NCBI GenBank assembly: GCA_944380305.1
Contig: CALWHF010000001.1
Coordinates: forward strand, 139,600 to 203,599
Direction of reading: 5' to 3'
From: an uncultured Christensenellaceae bacterium
GTDB lineage: Bacteria; Bacillota; Clostridia; Christensenellales; UBA3700
DNA: 64,000 nt
Below are positions 36,177 through 46,329 of the stretch, piece by piece. A program made the position numbers and the translations under genes. Every line of letters starts with the position of its first letter. The first letter of the stretch is position 1. A model generated the notes under the pieces. It did not search any database, was not told the origin of the DNA, and saw nothing but the letters and a program-made list of their open reading frames with translations.

Positions 36177-37754
36177 TTATTTTCCGCTGTCGCCGTAGTT
36201 TGCGAGCACTCTCGCCGACGGGTCGTCAACGTCGCAACCCTTCCAGCTCCTGTTGGGCATCCAGAAATCCTTTATCATTTCCGCCTGCCCCGGGTAATAC
36301 TTTTCGAATATCTCCCTGTACAACAGCGATTCTTTGGTAAACGGGCGCGCGTGCGCAAATAACGCGCGTCTTTCTTCATATTCTTTATCCGTATAATACC
36401 CGTTCGCGTATTCCTTCAGGTAGTCCACCATCGAGTGTCCTACTGCGTCGGAAAACGCCGCTTTTTCTCTCATAAGTATCTTCTCTGGCAGCCAGTCTCC
36501 CTCGAAAGCCTTTCTCAAAAGATATTTGCCCTTGCCGTAGACGTTCATCTTTATCGCGGGATCGAGGCTCATGACGTACTCCGCAAAGTCCAGATCCCCG
36601 AAAGGAACTCTCGCTTCAAGCGAGTTGACCGATATGCACCTGTCCGCGCGCAGCACGTCGTACATATACAGCTCTCTGACCCTCTTCTGCGCCTCTTTCT
36701 GAAACTCCTCCGCGCTCGGCGCGAAATCCGTGTACTTATAACCGAAAAGCTCGTCCGAGATCTCGCCCGTCAGGATGACTCTTATATCCGTCTTTTCGTG
36801 TATCGCCTTGCAGACGAGATACATGCCTATGCTCGCGCGCACCGTCGTTATGTCGAAAGTGCCGAGCGTCTTTATCACCTTGTCGAGCGACGCAAGCACG
36901 GTGTCCCTGTCTATTATGACCTCGGTATGCTCGCTGCCGATGTAGTCCGCGACCTCGCGTGCGTACCTCAGATCTATCGCGTCCCCGCTCATGCCTATCG
37001 AGAAGGTCTTTATCCTGTCCTTGCTCTTTTTAGCGGCGACCGCGCATACCAGCGACGAATCAAGCCCTCCGCTGAGCAGAAAGCCTACCTTCGCGTCTGC
37101 CACTAGCCTTTTCTCTATGCCCGCGATCAGCTTTTCGCGGATCTTTTCGCAAGCCTCGTCGACGCCGTCCGTACTCATCTTTTCGACCTCGGCTATATCG
37201 CGGTATCTGACGAACTTTTCGCCGTCGTGATAGCACCCGGGAGGGAAAGGGATTATCCTGTCCGTAAGCCCGACGAGGTTTATCGCCTCGCTCGCGAATA
37301 TCATCGCGCCGCTCTCGTCCCTGCCGTAAAACAGCGGTCTTATGCCTATCGGGTCTCTCGCGGCGACGAACCTGTCTTTTGCCGCGTCGTATATCACAAG
37401 GGCAAATTCCGCATCCAGCATAGCGAACATATCCGTGCCGTACTCCCTGTAGAGAGGCAGGAGCACCTCGCAGTCCGAATCGCTTGCAAACGCGTATCTG
37501 CCTTTGAGCGCGTCTCTGAATTTTTCGAAACCGTATATCTCGCCGTTGCAGACTATGCGGTCGTCACCCAGCGCAAAAGGCTGCATGCCCTCGGGAGTCA
37601 GTCCCATTATCGCCAGTCTGTGAAAGCCCATCAGCCCGCCGCCCGTCTCTGTTATCCTGCTGTCGTCGGGACCTCGCGAGACGGTGCGGGAAAAGCCCTC
37701 TTCGAACTTGTCCCTCGGCGCGTCTTTCCTACAATACGCCATTATCGAACACAT
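36177..37754 (-). CDS. asnB: Asparagine synthase (glutamine-hydrolysing), 525 aa
   Basis: Class II amidotransferase with Cys2 nucleophile (MCSIMAYC) and the [14 protein letters not shown] and [15 protein letters not shown] motifs, followed by a synthetase domain with PP-loop SGGLDSSL and later [25 protein letters not shown]. It makes asparagine from aspartate, glutamine and ATP. It lies 15 nt after glnN. The length is slightly short of Escherichia coli AsnB but covers both domains. Confidence 0.93.
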   Translation of the reverse strand: MCSIMAYCRKDAPRDKFEEGFSRTVSRGPDDSRITETGGGLMGFHRLAIMGLTPEGMQPFALGDDRIVCNGEIYGFEKFRDALKGRYAFASDSDCEVLLPLYREYGTDMFAMLDAEFALVIYDAAKDRFVAARDPIGIRPLFYGRDESGAMIFASEAINLVGLTDRIIPFPPGCYHDGEKFVRYRDIAEVEKMSTDGVDEACEKIREKLIAGIEKRLVADAKVGFLLSGGLDSSLVCAVAAKKSKDRIKTFSIGMSGDAIDLRYAREVADYIGSEHTEVIIDRDTVLASLDKVIKTLGTFDITTVRASIGMYLVCKAIHEKTDIRVILTGEISDELFGYKYTDFAPSAEEFQKEAQKRVRELYMYDVLRADRCISVNSLEARVPFGDLDFAEYVMSLDPAIKMNVYGKGKYLLRKAFEGDWLPEKILMREKAAFSDAVGHSMVDYLKEYANGYYTDKEYEERRALFAHARPFTKESLLYREIFEKYYPGQAEMIKDFWMPNRSWKGCDVDDPSARVLANYGDSGK

Positions 37755-37769
37755 GACTCCGCCCCCTTG

Positions 37770-39863
<2,094 letters not shown>

Positions 39864-39884
39864 AATATCGTTCTCCTTTAATAA

Positions 39885-39935
39885 AAACGGGCAACGGCGT
39901 CTATGATTTTTTACCATAGACGCCGTTGCCCGTTT
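39885..39935 (-). promoter_or_regulatory. Leader terminator (attenuator) before glnN
   Basis: A perfect 21-bp stem (39885-39905 with 39915-39935, 9-nt loop), followed in the reading direction by TTTTT, lies between the promoter and the glnN ribosome binding site. As written it would stop transcription before the operon, so readthrough must be regulated. Its 5' arm contains most of an 18-nt motif (39920-39937) shared with the gltB-side leader. Confidence 0.8.
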
Positions 39936-39949
39936 GATTTATGTTTTGG

Positions 39950-39978
39950 ATTATACAAAACCGAAAACCGTTTGTCAA
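39950..39978 (-). promoter_or_regulatory. glnN operon promoter
   Basis: A perfect consensus promoter: TTGACA (39973-39978), 17-nt spacer, TATAAT (39950-39955). Expected start near 39943, giving a leader of about 80 nt that contains the terminator hairpin. Confidence 0.85.
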
Positions 39979-40045
39979 CGGATTTTCACAAATTTTTCCA
40001 AAAAAAATTTCTGCGATCTTCACGCGTTTTTTTACTCTTTTACGG

Positions 40046-40075
40046 TTGACGGGCGCGTTTTTACCGTGCTATAAT
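40046..40075 (+). promoter_or_regulatory. GOGAT operon promoter
   Basis: TTGACG (40046-40051), 18-nt spacer and TATAAT (40070-40075), divergent from the glnN promoter with about 70 nt between their -35 boxes. Expected start near 40082, immediately before a terminator hairpin. Confidence 0.8.
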
Positions 40076-40084
40076 CTGTCAAAC

Positions 40085-40146
40085 GGGCAAAGGCGTTCGT
40101 TTTCGGATTTTCATCCCCGAAAACGCGCCTTTGTCCTTTTTTTATT
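40085..40146 (+). promoter_or_regulatory. Leader terminator (attenuator) before GOGAT operon
   Basis: GGGCAAAGGCG (40085-40095) and CGTTTTCGG (40098-40106) pair with CCGAAAACG (40117-40125) and CGCCTTTGTCC (40126-40136), with a 2-nt bulge and one G-T pair, followed by seven T. It lies upstream of the GAGAGG ribosome binding site. Together with 40079-40084 its 5' arm carries TCAAACGGGCAAAGGCGT, matching the glnN leader at 17 of 18 positions. Confidence 0.8.
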
Positions 40147-40168
40147 GCAAAAAAGAGAGGAAAACAAG

Positions 40169-41263
40169 ATGTTACAGAAAGAAGGTCAGGTAAGGATCCC
40201 GTCGGGTTGCGCAGTCTCAGCCGTCATCTCGAGAGAGGGAAACCTTATGAGCGGCGAGAAGATCGTCGCCAGCATGATCCCCATGCACGAACGTTCCAAC
40301 GGCCTCGGAGGAGGTTTTGCAGGATACGGCATATATCCCGATATGGCGGACTTTTACGCTTTCCATACTTTCTTCGAAGACAAGGAAAGCAAAAAGCAAT
40401 GCGAGGCATATCTCAAAGAAGGTTTCGAGATAGTCAGAGCCGAGCCCGTCCCCGTACGCAAAACACCCGCTATCACGGACGAACCGATAATATTCAGATA
40501 CTTCCTTGCGCCGCTCCGCTCCCGCGTAGCCGATGCGCAGGTGGACGAACGCGAATTCGTAGCCCGCGCCACGATGCACATAAACGTATGCATAAAAGGC
40601 GCGTACGTCGTGTCGGGCGGCAAGAACATGGGCGTATTCAAAGCCGTAGGATTCCCCGAGGACGTAGGCGAATTTTACCGCCTCGACGACTATTCGGCAT
40701 ACTGCTGGACGGCACACGGCAGATATCCGACCAATACCCCGGGATGGTGGGGCGGCGCACATCCGTTCGGTCTTCTCGACTACACGGTAGTGCACAACGG
40801 CGAGATCTCCTCTTACGACGCCAACCGAAGATACATCGAAGGCTACGGCTACAAATGCACACTCCAGACGGATACCGAGGTGTTCACCTATATTGCGGAC
40901 TATCTGCTCCGCCGACGCGGGCTCACGCTCGAAGAGACGGCAAGCGTGATCGCCGCGCCTTTCTGGTCTACGATAGAACGTATGCCCGAAGACGAAAAAG
41001 AAAAACTGACTTACCTTCGCAACGTGTTTTCGGGACTTCTCGTCACGGGACCTTTCTCTATAATACTCGGTTTCGAAGGCGGACTCATGGCACTCAACGA
41101 CCGCCTCAAGCTACGCTCGATGGTCGTTGCCGAAAAGGACGACCGCGTATTCGTCGCGAGCGAGGAGGCTGCGATAAGAGTACTCGAACCCGATGCGGGC
41201 AACGTACGCGCACCCGAGGGCGGCGAACCCGTAATAGTCAGAGTCAGGGAGGGTAAATATTGA
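40169..41263 (+). CDS. Glutamate synthase glutaminase-domain protein (GltB1-type), 364 aa
   Basis: A stand-alone class II glutamine amidotransferase corresponding to the N-terminal domain of GOGAT large subunits: CWTAHGRYPTNTPGWWGGAHPFGLLDYTVVHNGEISSYDANRRYIEGYGY and TDTEVFTYIADYLL are typical. Class II enzymes need an N-terminal Cys. Here the likely nucleophile is Cys14 (IPSGCAVSAVISREG), so a 13-residue propeptide must be removed. The start ATG 40169 has AGAGAGG upstream, and no later Met precedes the Cys. It releases ammonia from glutamine for the FMN subunit encoded next. Its stop overlaps the next ATG. Confidence 0.88.
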   Translation: MLQKEGQVRIPSGCAVSAVISREGNLMSGEKIVASMIPMHERSNGLGGGFAGYGIYPDMADFYAFHTFFEDKESKKQCEAYLKEGFEIVRAEPVPVRKTPAITDEPIIFRYFLAPLRSRVADAQVDEREFVARATMHINVCIKGAYVVSGGKNMGVFKAVGFPEDVGEFYRLDDYSAYCWTAHGRYPTNTPGWWGGAHPFGLLDYTVVHNGEISSYDANRRYIEGYGYKCTLQTDTEVFTYIADYLLRRRGLTLEETASVIAAPFWSTIERMPEDEKEKLTYLRNVFSGLLVTGPFSIILGFEGGLMALNDRLKLRSMVVAEKDDRVFVASEEAAIRVLEPDAGNVRAPEGGEPVIVRVREGKY

Positions 41264-42768
41264 TGCAGACAGATTATATATATCCTTATTACGAAGTGGA
41301 AAGAAGAGACAGCCGATGCAACGGATGCGGGCTTTGCATAAGGGAATGTTCCTACGGCGTGCACTACCGCGCGAAGGACGGCAATCTCGTGCTGTCGGAC
41401 GACTCGAAGTGCGTGAACTGCCAGCGTTGCGTCGCGACCTGCCCCGCTCACGCGATAAAGATCGTCAGGAGCAATTGCGACTTCAGGGAGAACGGCAACT
41501 GGAGAGGCGATTCGATAAGAGAGATAATCAAACAGGCGGGCAGCGGCGGCGTACTGCTCTCTTCGATGGGCAATCCCAAGGACTTCCCAGTCTACTGGGA
41601 CAGACTGCTGATCAACGCGTCGCAGGTCACCAACCCGCCGATAGACCCTCTGCGCGAGCCTATGGAGACCCGCGTCTTTCTGGGTAAAAAACCTTCTAAA
41701 ATAGCGCGCGACAAACACGGGCGCATGATTTGCGATCTTCCTCCCCGTCTTACGCTCGAACTGCCGATAATGTTTTCGGCAATGAGTTACGGCTCGATAA
41801 GCTACAACGCTCACGCGGCTCTCGCGACCGCCGCGACGGAGCTGGGAACGTTTTACAATACCGGCGAAGGCGGTCTGCACGAGAACTTTTACCGCTACGG
41901 CGCAAACACGATCGTACAGGTAGCTTCGGGAAGATTCGGAGTCTACAAGGACTACTTAGAGGCAGGCGCGGCGATAGAAATAAAAATGGGTCAGGGCGCG
42001 AAACCCGGCATAGGCGGACACCTGCCCGGCTCCAAGATAGTCGGCGACGTCTCTCGCACCCGTATGATCCCCGAAGGCTCGGACGCGATCTCCCCCGCCC
42101 CTCACCACGACATATATTCGATCGAAGATCTGCGCCAGCTCGTCTTCTCGCTCAAAGAGGCGACGGACTACAAAAAGCCCGTGATAGTCAAGATAGCCGC
42201 CGTGCATAACGTAGCGGCGATAGCAAGCGGTATCGCAAGAAGCGGCGCAGATGTCATCGCGATAGACGGTTTCAGAGGCGGAACGGGCGCGGCACCCACC
42301 CGCATACGCGACAACGTGGGCATACCAGTCGAACTCGCGCTCGCGGCAGTCGATACCAGACTCCGCGACGAAGGGATACGCAACGACGTGTCGCTGGTCG
42401 TAGGCGGCAGCATCCGCAATTCGACGGACGTGGTCAAGGCGATAGCTCTCGGTGCCGACGCCTGCTATATAGCTACCGCCGCACTTATAGCCATGGGCTG
42501 TCATATGTGCCGCAACTGTCAGAGCGGCAAATGCAACTGGGGCATTGCGACGCAGAACCCCGAGCTCGTAAAAAGACTCGACCCCGAAGAAGGACGCGCA
42601 AGGCTCGTCAATCTGCTCGAGGCGTGGAAGCACGAGATTACCGAGATCATGGGCGGCATGGGCATCAACTCGATAGAGGCTCTTCGCGGCAACAGACTCA
42701 TGCTGCGCGGCATAGGGCTGACCGAAAAGGAGCTTTCCATTCTCGGCGTTGCTCACGCGGGCGAATAA
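41263..42768 (+). CDS. Glutamate synthase FMN/Fe-S subunit (GltB2-type), 501 aa
   Basis: Two 4Fe-4S ferredoxin motifs at the N-terminus (CNGCGLCIRECSYG, CVNCQRCVATCPAH) precede the FMN-binding GOGAT synthase domain, seen in MFSAMSYGSISYNAHAALATAA, GEGGLHENFYRYGANTIVQVASGRFGVY, KMGQGAKPGIGGHLPG and DGFRGGTGAAPT. A 3Fe-4S-type cluster motif follows, CHMCRNCQSGKCNWGIATQNPEL. It reduces the iminoglutarate made from 2-oxoglutarate and ammonia. No NADPH subunit (gltD) is next to it, so electrons may come from ferredoxin through the extra clusters. It begins at an ATG overlapping the previous TGA. Confidence 0.92.
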   Translation: MQTDYIYPYYEVERRDSRCNGCGLCIRECSYGVHYRAKDGNLVLSDDSKCVNCQRCVATCPAHAIKIVRSNCDFRENGNWRGDSIREIIKQAGSGGVLLSSMGNPKDFPVYWDRLLINASQVTNPPIDPLREPMETRVFLGKKPSKIARDKHGRMICDLPPRLTLELPIMFSAMSYGSISYNAHAALATAATELGTFYNTGEGGLHENFYRYGANTIVQVASGRFGVYKDYLEAGAAIEIKMGQGAKPGIGGHLPGSKIVGDVSRTRMIPEGSDAISPAPHHDIYSIEDLRQLVFSLKEATDYKKPVIVKIAAVHNVAAIASGIARSGADVIAIDGFRGGTGAAPTRIRDNVGIPVELALAAVDTRLRDEGIRNDVSLVVGGSIRNSTDVVKAIALGADACYIATAALIAMGCHMCRNCQSGKCNWGIATQNPELVKRLDPEEGRARLVNLLEAWKHEITEIMGGMGINSIEALRGNRLMLRGIGLTEKELSILGVAHAGE

Positions 42769-42810
42769 ATTTGCCCGTATCCGTAGTCAACTACAAGGAG
42801 GTATGTTATA

Positions 42811-43533
42811 ATGATCATATTGGACGCGCGCGCGACAGACAACGCCGCGCTTAACGCGAGCGTACGCGCCGCAAAGGAAGATTGCGAGATAACAGGTTGT
42901 ATCGGCGAGAGGTTCATCGGCGCGGGTCTCTCGGACAAGACGATAAAGATCAAAGGTATTCCCGGCAACGCCCTCGGGGCTTATCTCGACGGCGCGAAGA
43001 TAATCGTGGAAGGCAACGCGCAGGACGCGGTCGGCGATACGATGAACGACGGCGAAATAATAGTCCGAGGCAATGCGGGCGACGCGGCGGGATACGCGAT
43101 GCGCGGAGGCAAAATCTACATCAAGGGCAATGCGGGCTACCGCGCGGGCATACACATGAAGGAATACCGCGGCAAAGTCCCTGTCCTCGTGATAGGCGGC
43201 AGATGCGGCAGTTTCCTCGGCGAATACCAGGCGGGCGGCATAATAATCGTGCTCGGTCTGCACGCCGACGGCAAGCGTGTCACGGGCAACTTCCCGTGCG
43301 CGGGCATGCACGGAGGCAAAGTCCTGATAAGAGGCAACGCCGACGGCGTGATATTCGACGACAAGGTCACCGCGCGCAAAGCTACCGCGGACGACCTATC
43401 GGATGCAACGAAATATATCGCGGAATTCTGCTCTCTGTTCGGATACGACGAAAAAGATATACTTTCCTCTCCTTTCACCGTCGTGACCCCCGACAGCGCG
43501 AATCCATACAAGCGTATGTATATAGAAAACTGA
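42811..43533 (+). CDS. Glutamate synthase alpha-C-terminal (GXGXG) protein, GltB3-type, 240 aa
   Basis: The right-handed beta-helix domain that forms the C-terminus of full-length GOGAT, here as a separate gene. Repeating GXXGXXXG steps are visible (IKGIPGNALGAYLDGAKIIVEGNAQDAVGDTMNDGEIIVRGNAGDAAGYAMRGGKIYIKGNAGYRAG), with GGRCGSFLGEYQAGGIIIVLG. It acts as the scaffold of the ammonia tunnel between glutaminase and synthase. The start follows AAGGAGGTATGTTATA. Together with the two preceding genes it makes a complete three-part (archaeal-style) glutamate synthase. Confidence 0.9.
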   Translation: MIILDARATDNAALNASVRAAKEDCEITGCIGERFIGAGLSDKTIKIKGIPGNALGAYLDGAKIIVEGNAQDAVGDTMNDGEIIVRGNAGDAAGYAMRGGKIYIKGNAGYRAGIHMKEYRGKVPVLVIGGRCGSFLGEYQAGGIIIVLGLHADGKRVTGNFPCAGMHGGKVLIRGNADGVIFDDKVTARKATADDLSDATKYIAEFCSLFGYDEKDILSSPFTVVTPDSANPYKRMYIEN

Positions 43534-43546
43534 AGAAGGTGGCAAT

Positions 43547-44761
43547 ATGAACTACACTTCAAACGAAGTACTGCAATATGTGAAAGAAGAAGACGTAAAA
43601 TTCATACGTCTCGCTTTTACCGACGTTTTCGGCAACCAGAAAAACGTATCCGTCATGCCGTCCGAACTCGAACGCGTCTTCAGATACGGCATAGCTATCG
43701 ACGCATCCGCGATCGCGGGTTTCGGCGACGTCGCTCACAGCGATCTGTTCCTGCACCCCGATCCGTCCACGCTGACCGTGCTCCCGTGGAGACCCGAACA
43801 CGGCAAGGTGATCAGAATGTTCTGTTCGGTCAGCTGTCCCGACGGCTCACAGTTCGTCAGCGATACTCGCGGCATACTGATAAAGGCTATTGAGACGGCG
43901 AAAAAAGAGGGCTGCTCTTTCAATTTCGGCGCGGAAATGGAATTTTATCTGTTCAGGCTGGACGAAAACGGCAATCCGACGAACATACCCTACGACAACG
44001 CGGGATATATGGACGTCGCACCGTTCGACCGCGGTGAAAACGTGCGCAGAGAAATTTGCCTGACTCTCGAACAGATGGGCATACTCCCCGAAAGTTCTCA
44101 TCACGAAGAAGGTCCCGGACAAAACGAAATAGACTTCAGATACTCCGACGCGCTGACCGCCGCAGACAACGCGGTGACTTTCAGATCCGTCGTCCAGACG
44201 ATCGCGGCGAGAAACGGACTTTTCGCGGACTTCTCCGCAAAGCCTCTCGCAGACGCACCGGGCAACGGACTTCACATCAACGTTTCGGTCGACGGCGGAA
44301 AACACGAACAGCTCATGCCCAAAGTTATCGCGGGAATACTCGACAAAGTCTCGGAATTCACGCTGTTCCTCAATCCGACCGAAGGCTCGTACGCGCGCCT
44401 TGGCAACAACAAGGCTCCCCGCTACGTTTCGTGGTCGAACGAAAACCGATCTCAGCTCATACGCATACCCGCGGCGGTAGGCGAATACAGACGTGCGGAA
44501 TTGCGTTCGCCCGATGCGGCGGCAAATCCGTATCTCGCTTTTGCGCTGTTGATATACGCGGGACTGTACGGAATAAAAAACGACCTTCCGCTACCCGAGC
44601 CCGCAAACCTCAACCTTTATGCCGCGGATAAAACCACGCTGGCTTATTTCCGCACTCTTCCCGCCGGGCTGTCCGACGCGGTGAACGCCGCCGAACTTAG
44701 CGTTTTCGTGTCGGAATGTCTGCCCGCAGAAGTGATAAAGGCGTACTGCAAAAGAAAATAA
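43547..44761 (+). CDS. glnA: Glutamine synthetase type I, 404 aa
   Basis: A short GSI enzyme: VKFIRLAFTDVFGNQKNVSV at the beta-grasp N-terminus, metal-ligand segments FGAEMEFYLF, HHEEGPGQNEIDF and GNGLHINVSV, and the ATP-site RAELRSPDAAANPYLAFALLIYAG. There is no adenylylation-loop tyrosine of the proteobacterial type. At about 404 residues it is some 40 shorter than Bacillus GlnA, missing part of the C-terminal region. The ribosome binding site is GAAGGTGG, 14 nt after the GltB3 gene. It makes glutamine for the GOGAT encoded just before it. Whether it is fully active or partly regulatory cannot be told. Confidence 0.9.
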   Translation: MNYTSNEVLQYVKEEDVKFIRLAFTDVFGNQKNVSVMPSELERVFRYGIAIDASAIAGFGDVAHSDLFLHPDPSTLTVLPWRPEHGKVIRMFCSVSCPDGSQFVSDTRGILIKAIETAKKEGCSFNFGAEMEFYLFRLDENGNPTNIPYDNAGYMDVAPFDRGENVRREICLTLEQMGILPESSHHEEGPGQNEIDFRYSDALTAADNAVTFRSVVQTIAARNGLFADFSAKPLADAPGNGLHINVSVDGGKHEQLMPKVIAGILDKVSEFTLFLNPTEGSYARLGNNKAPRYVSWSNENRSQLIRIPAAVGEYRRAELRSPDAAANPYLAFALLIYAGLYGIKNDLPLPEPANLNLYAADKTTLAYFRTLPAGLSDAVNAAELSVFVSECLPAEVIKAYCKRK

Positions 44762-44827
44762 CCATCCGCTTCTCCCCGAGTACAACACGGGCGGCAGCAA
44801 TCACGGCAACATTCCTCGGAGGATAAA

Positions 44828-45412
44828 ATGGACTTCAAAGAACGCGTTTACGGCGTGCTTATAGTTTCGGATTCGGAGAGATTCAGAAGCTCTCTTTCTT
44901 CCGTGCTCCCCGAAAGTACGTTTTCTCCGATAGTTGCCGTTACCGATGTCGCGGCGGCGAAACGCGCCATGCTCGAGCGCGAATTCGACATCGTGATGAC
45001 CGACGGTATACGGGCAGACGACCGCGCGGCTAAACTCGCCGTCGATGCGTGCTCGGACAAAAATTCGGTATCACTTCTCTTCGTAAGACGAGAACTCTAT
45101 GCCGAAACGATAGCAAAAGTCGGAGACTTCGGAGTGCTGACCCTGCCAGTCCCCTCTTCCCCTCAGGCGATAACGCAGGCTCTCGACTGGGCGCGGGCGA
45201 TACGGGAAAGACTGCGTCGTTACGAAAAAACAGCGCAGACCGTCGCGCAGAAAATGGAAGAGATACGCGCCGTAAACCGCGCGAAATGGTTGCTCATCGA
45301 CGTGCTCAAGATGACCGAGACCGACGCGCACAGATACATAGAAAAGCAGGCGATGGACAGATGCGTATCCCGACTCGAAGTAGCTAAAGGCATCATCAAC
45401 ACATATAAATAA
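44828..45412 (+). CDS. Receiver-ANTAR antitermination regulator, 194 aa
   Basis: Residues 1-115 form a receiver-like domain with Asp59 (FDIVMTDGIRADD), but only one of the acidic-pocket residues (IVSDSE) and no clear conserved Lys, so phosphorylation is doubtful. A coiled linker (about 116-140) leads to an ANTAR RNA-binding domain (VNRAKWLLIDVLKMTETDAHRYIEKQAMDRCVSRLEVAKGIIN, about 149-191). ANTAR proteins bind leader RNA and prevent terminators from forming. GlnR-like ANTAR proteins next to glnA in clostridia control nitrogen genes in this way. It is the last gene of the GOGAT-glnA operon, and the obvious targets are the two leader terminators at 39885 and 40085. Confidence 0.88.
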   Translation: MDFKERVYGVLIVSDSERFRSSLSSVLPESTFSPIVAVTDVAAAKRAMLEREFDIVMTDGIRADDRAAKLAVDACSDKNSVSLLFVRRELYAETIAKVGDFGVLTLPVPSSPQAITQALDWARAIRERLRRYEKTAQTVAQKMEEIRAVNRAKWLLIDVLKMTETDAHRYIEKQAMDRCVSRLEVAKGIINTYK

Positions 45413-45473
45413 CGTCGCGGTCTCAGTCTTCTGAGGGACTCGGCTCTGCTCCCGCGATCTCATTTCGGAACAT

Positions 45474-45500
45474 ATCCCGCAAAACTTTGCGGGATTTTTT
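45474..45500 (+). terminator. Terminator of the GOGAT-glnA-ANTAR operon
   Basis: ATCCCGCAAA (45474-45483) / TTTGCGGGAT (45486-45495), followed by T, 62 nt after the ANTAR stop. Confidence 0.85.
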
Positions 45501-45708
45501 ATTCGACGGCACTTCTTTATCCCTGCATCGGGAATGCCCTTATTCCCGCCGTTTTGCCGAAATTCTGTCGGCGTTTTTGTGAAAACCCCGTTTTTCGATT
45601 GCGCCCGCGCGTGCGTGGTGCTATCATATTGTTTGCCGCAACAACGGCAGAAAGAGGAAAAAATGCGTTTTAAGTACGGTTGCCGCGACGACAACCGCGC
45701 CCGAGCAT

Positions 45709-45740
45709 TAAAAAAGCGACCCCGAAAGGTCGCTTTTTTA
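45709..45740. terminator. Bidirectional terminator after yegP-like gene
   Basis: GCGACC (45716-45721) / GGTCGC (45728-45733) with loop CCGAAA, flanked by seven A and seven T. It lies 12 nt after the minus-strand stop at 45752. Confidence 0.85.
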
Positions 45741-45751
45741 TCTTCGCGAAA

Positions 45752-46159
45752 TTATTTGTAATCCTCTTCGGATACCATATCCGCGGTCGGAGCCCACTTC
45801 GCGACGCTCGCTATGCCCGCCTTGCAGGATGCCTTGCTCGCGTAGCCCTCTTCGGATATGCACAGCAGATTCCCGTTGTTGGCTTTGAGGCGGTAACGGA
45901 ACTTGCCCTGCTTATCGAGATATATCTCGTACTTGGGATTGGTCAGCGTCTCGTATCCGCGTGCGAGAGTCTGATCTTCTATTTTATCGACAGCGCAGAA
46001 TTTGCGCACCGAATCAATGCCCAGCTTGCAGCTCTTGAGATCGGTGTACGCGCCTTCGCAAACGGCAATGGTCTCCTTGTTGGGAGCTTTGAGTCTGAAA
46101 TTGAAGTTGCCCTTCGGCGTCTTGGAATAGACGAAAGTACCTTTGAGTTCGTATGCCAT
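45752..46159 (-). CDS. YegP/DUF1508-type duplicated-repeat protein, 135 aa
   Basis: Two tandem copies of the DUF1508 (YegP) fold are evident: KGNFNFRLKAPNKETIAVCEGAYTDLKSCKLGIDSVRK and QGKFRYRLKANNGNLLCISEEGYASKASCKAGIASVAK. Each has the F.F.LKA.NG..I..SE.Y..K..C..GI.SV pattern. The function of this family is not established. The start is ATG 46159 with AAGGAG upstream; the longer open frame upstream is non-coding. It is monocistronic, behind a perfect consensus promoter, suggesting strong expression. Confidence 0.88.
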   Translation of the reverse strand: MAYELKGTFVYSKTPKGNFNFRLKAPNKETIAVCEGAYTDLKSCKLGIDSVRKFCAVDKIEDQTLARGYETLTNPKYEIYLDKQGKFRYRLKANNGNLLCISEEGYASKASCKAGIASVAKWAPTADMVSEEDYK

Positions 46160-46253
46160 AAATTTATTCTCCTTTATCTCTCCGACGGACGTCGGAACGC
46201 TATCGATTCTGGCGCGACGCGCCGACCCGAATCTGTACACAACTTGTATGTAT

Positions 46254-46282
46254 ATTATAACTTTTATTCTATTTGATGTCAA
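46254..46282 (-). promoter_or_regulatory. Consensus promoter of yegP-like gene
   Basis: TTGACA (46277-46282), 17-nt spacer and TATAAT (46254-46259) on the minus strand. Confidence 0.85.
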
Positions 46283-46329
46283 CAACGACGCGTAAAAGCA
46301 AACGCGTTTTGGCGGATTTTGCAAAAATT

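Larger units (their letters stand above)
45413..45751. other. Gap between nitrogen locus and YegP gene
   Basis: Apart from the two terminators listed separately, nothing convincing is seen. A short plus-strand frame from ATG 45663 has an AGAGG sequence upstream, but it runs through the second terminator and past the yegP-like stop. Confidence 0.4.

Noticed and set aside
45663..45761. Short plus-strand frame with ribosome-binding-like AGAGG before the yegP-like gene
   Set aside because: It runs through a strong bidirectional terminator and into the opposite gene.
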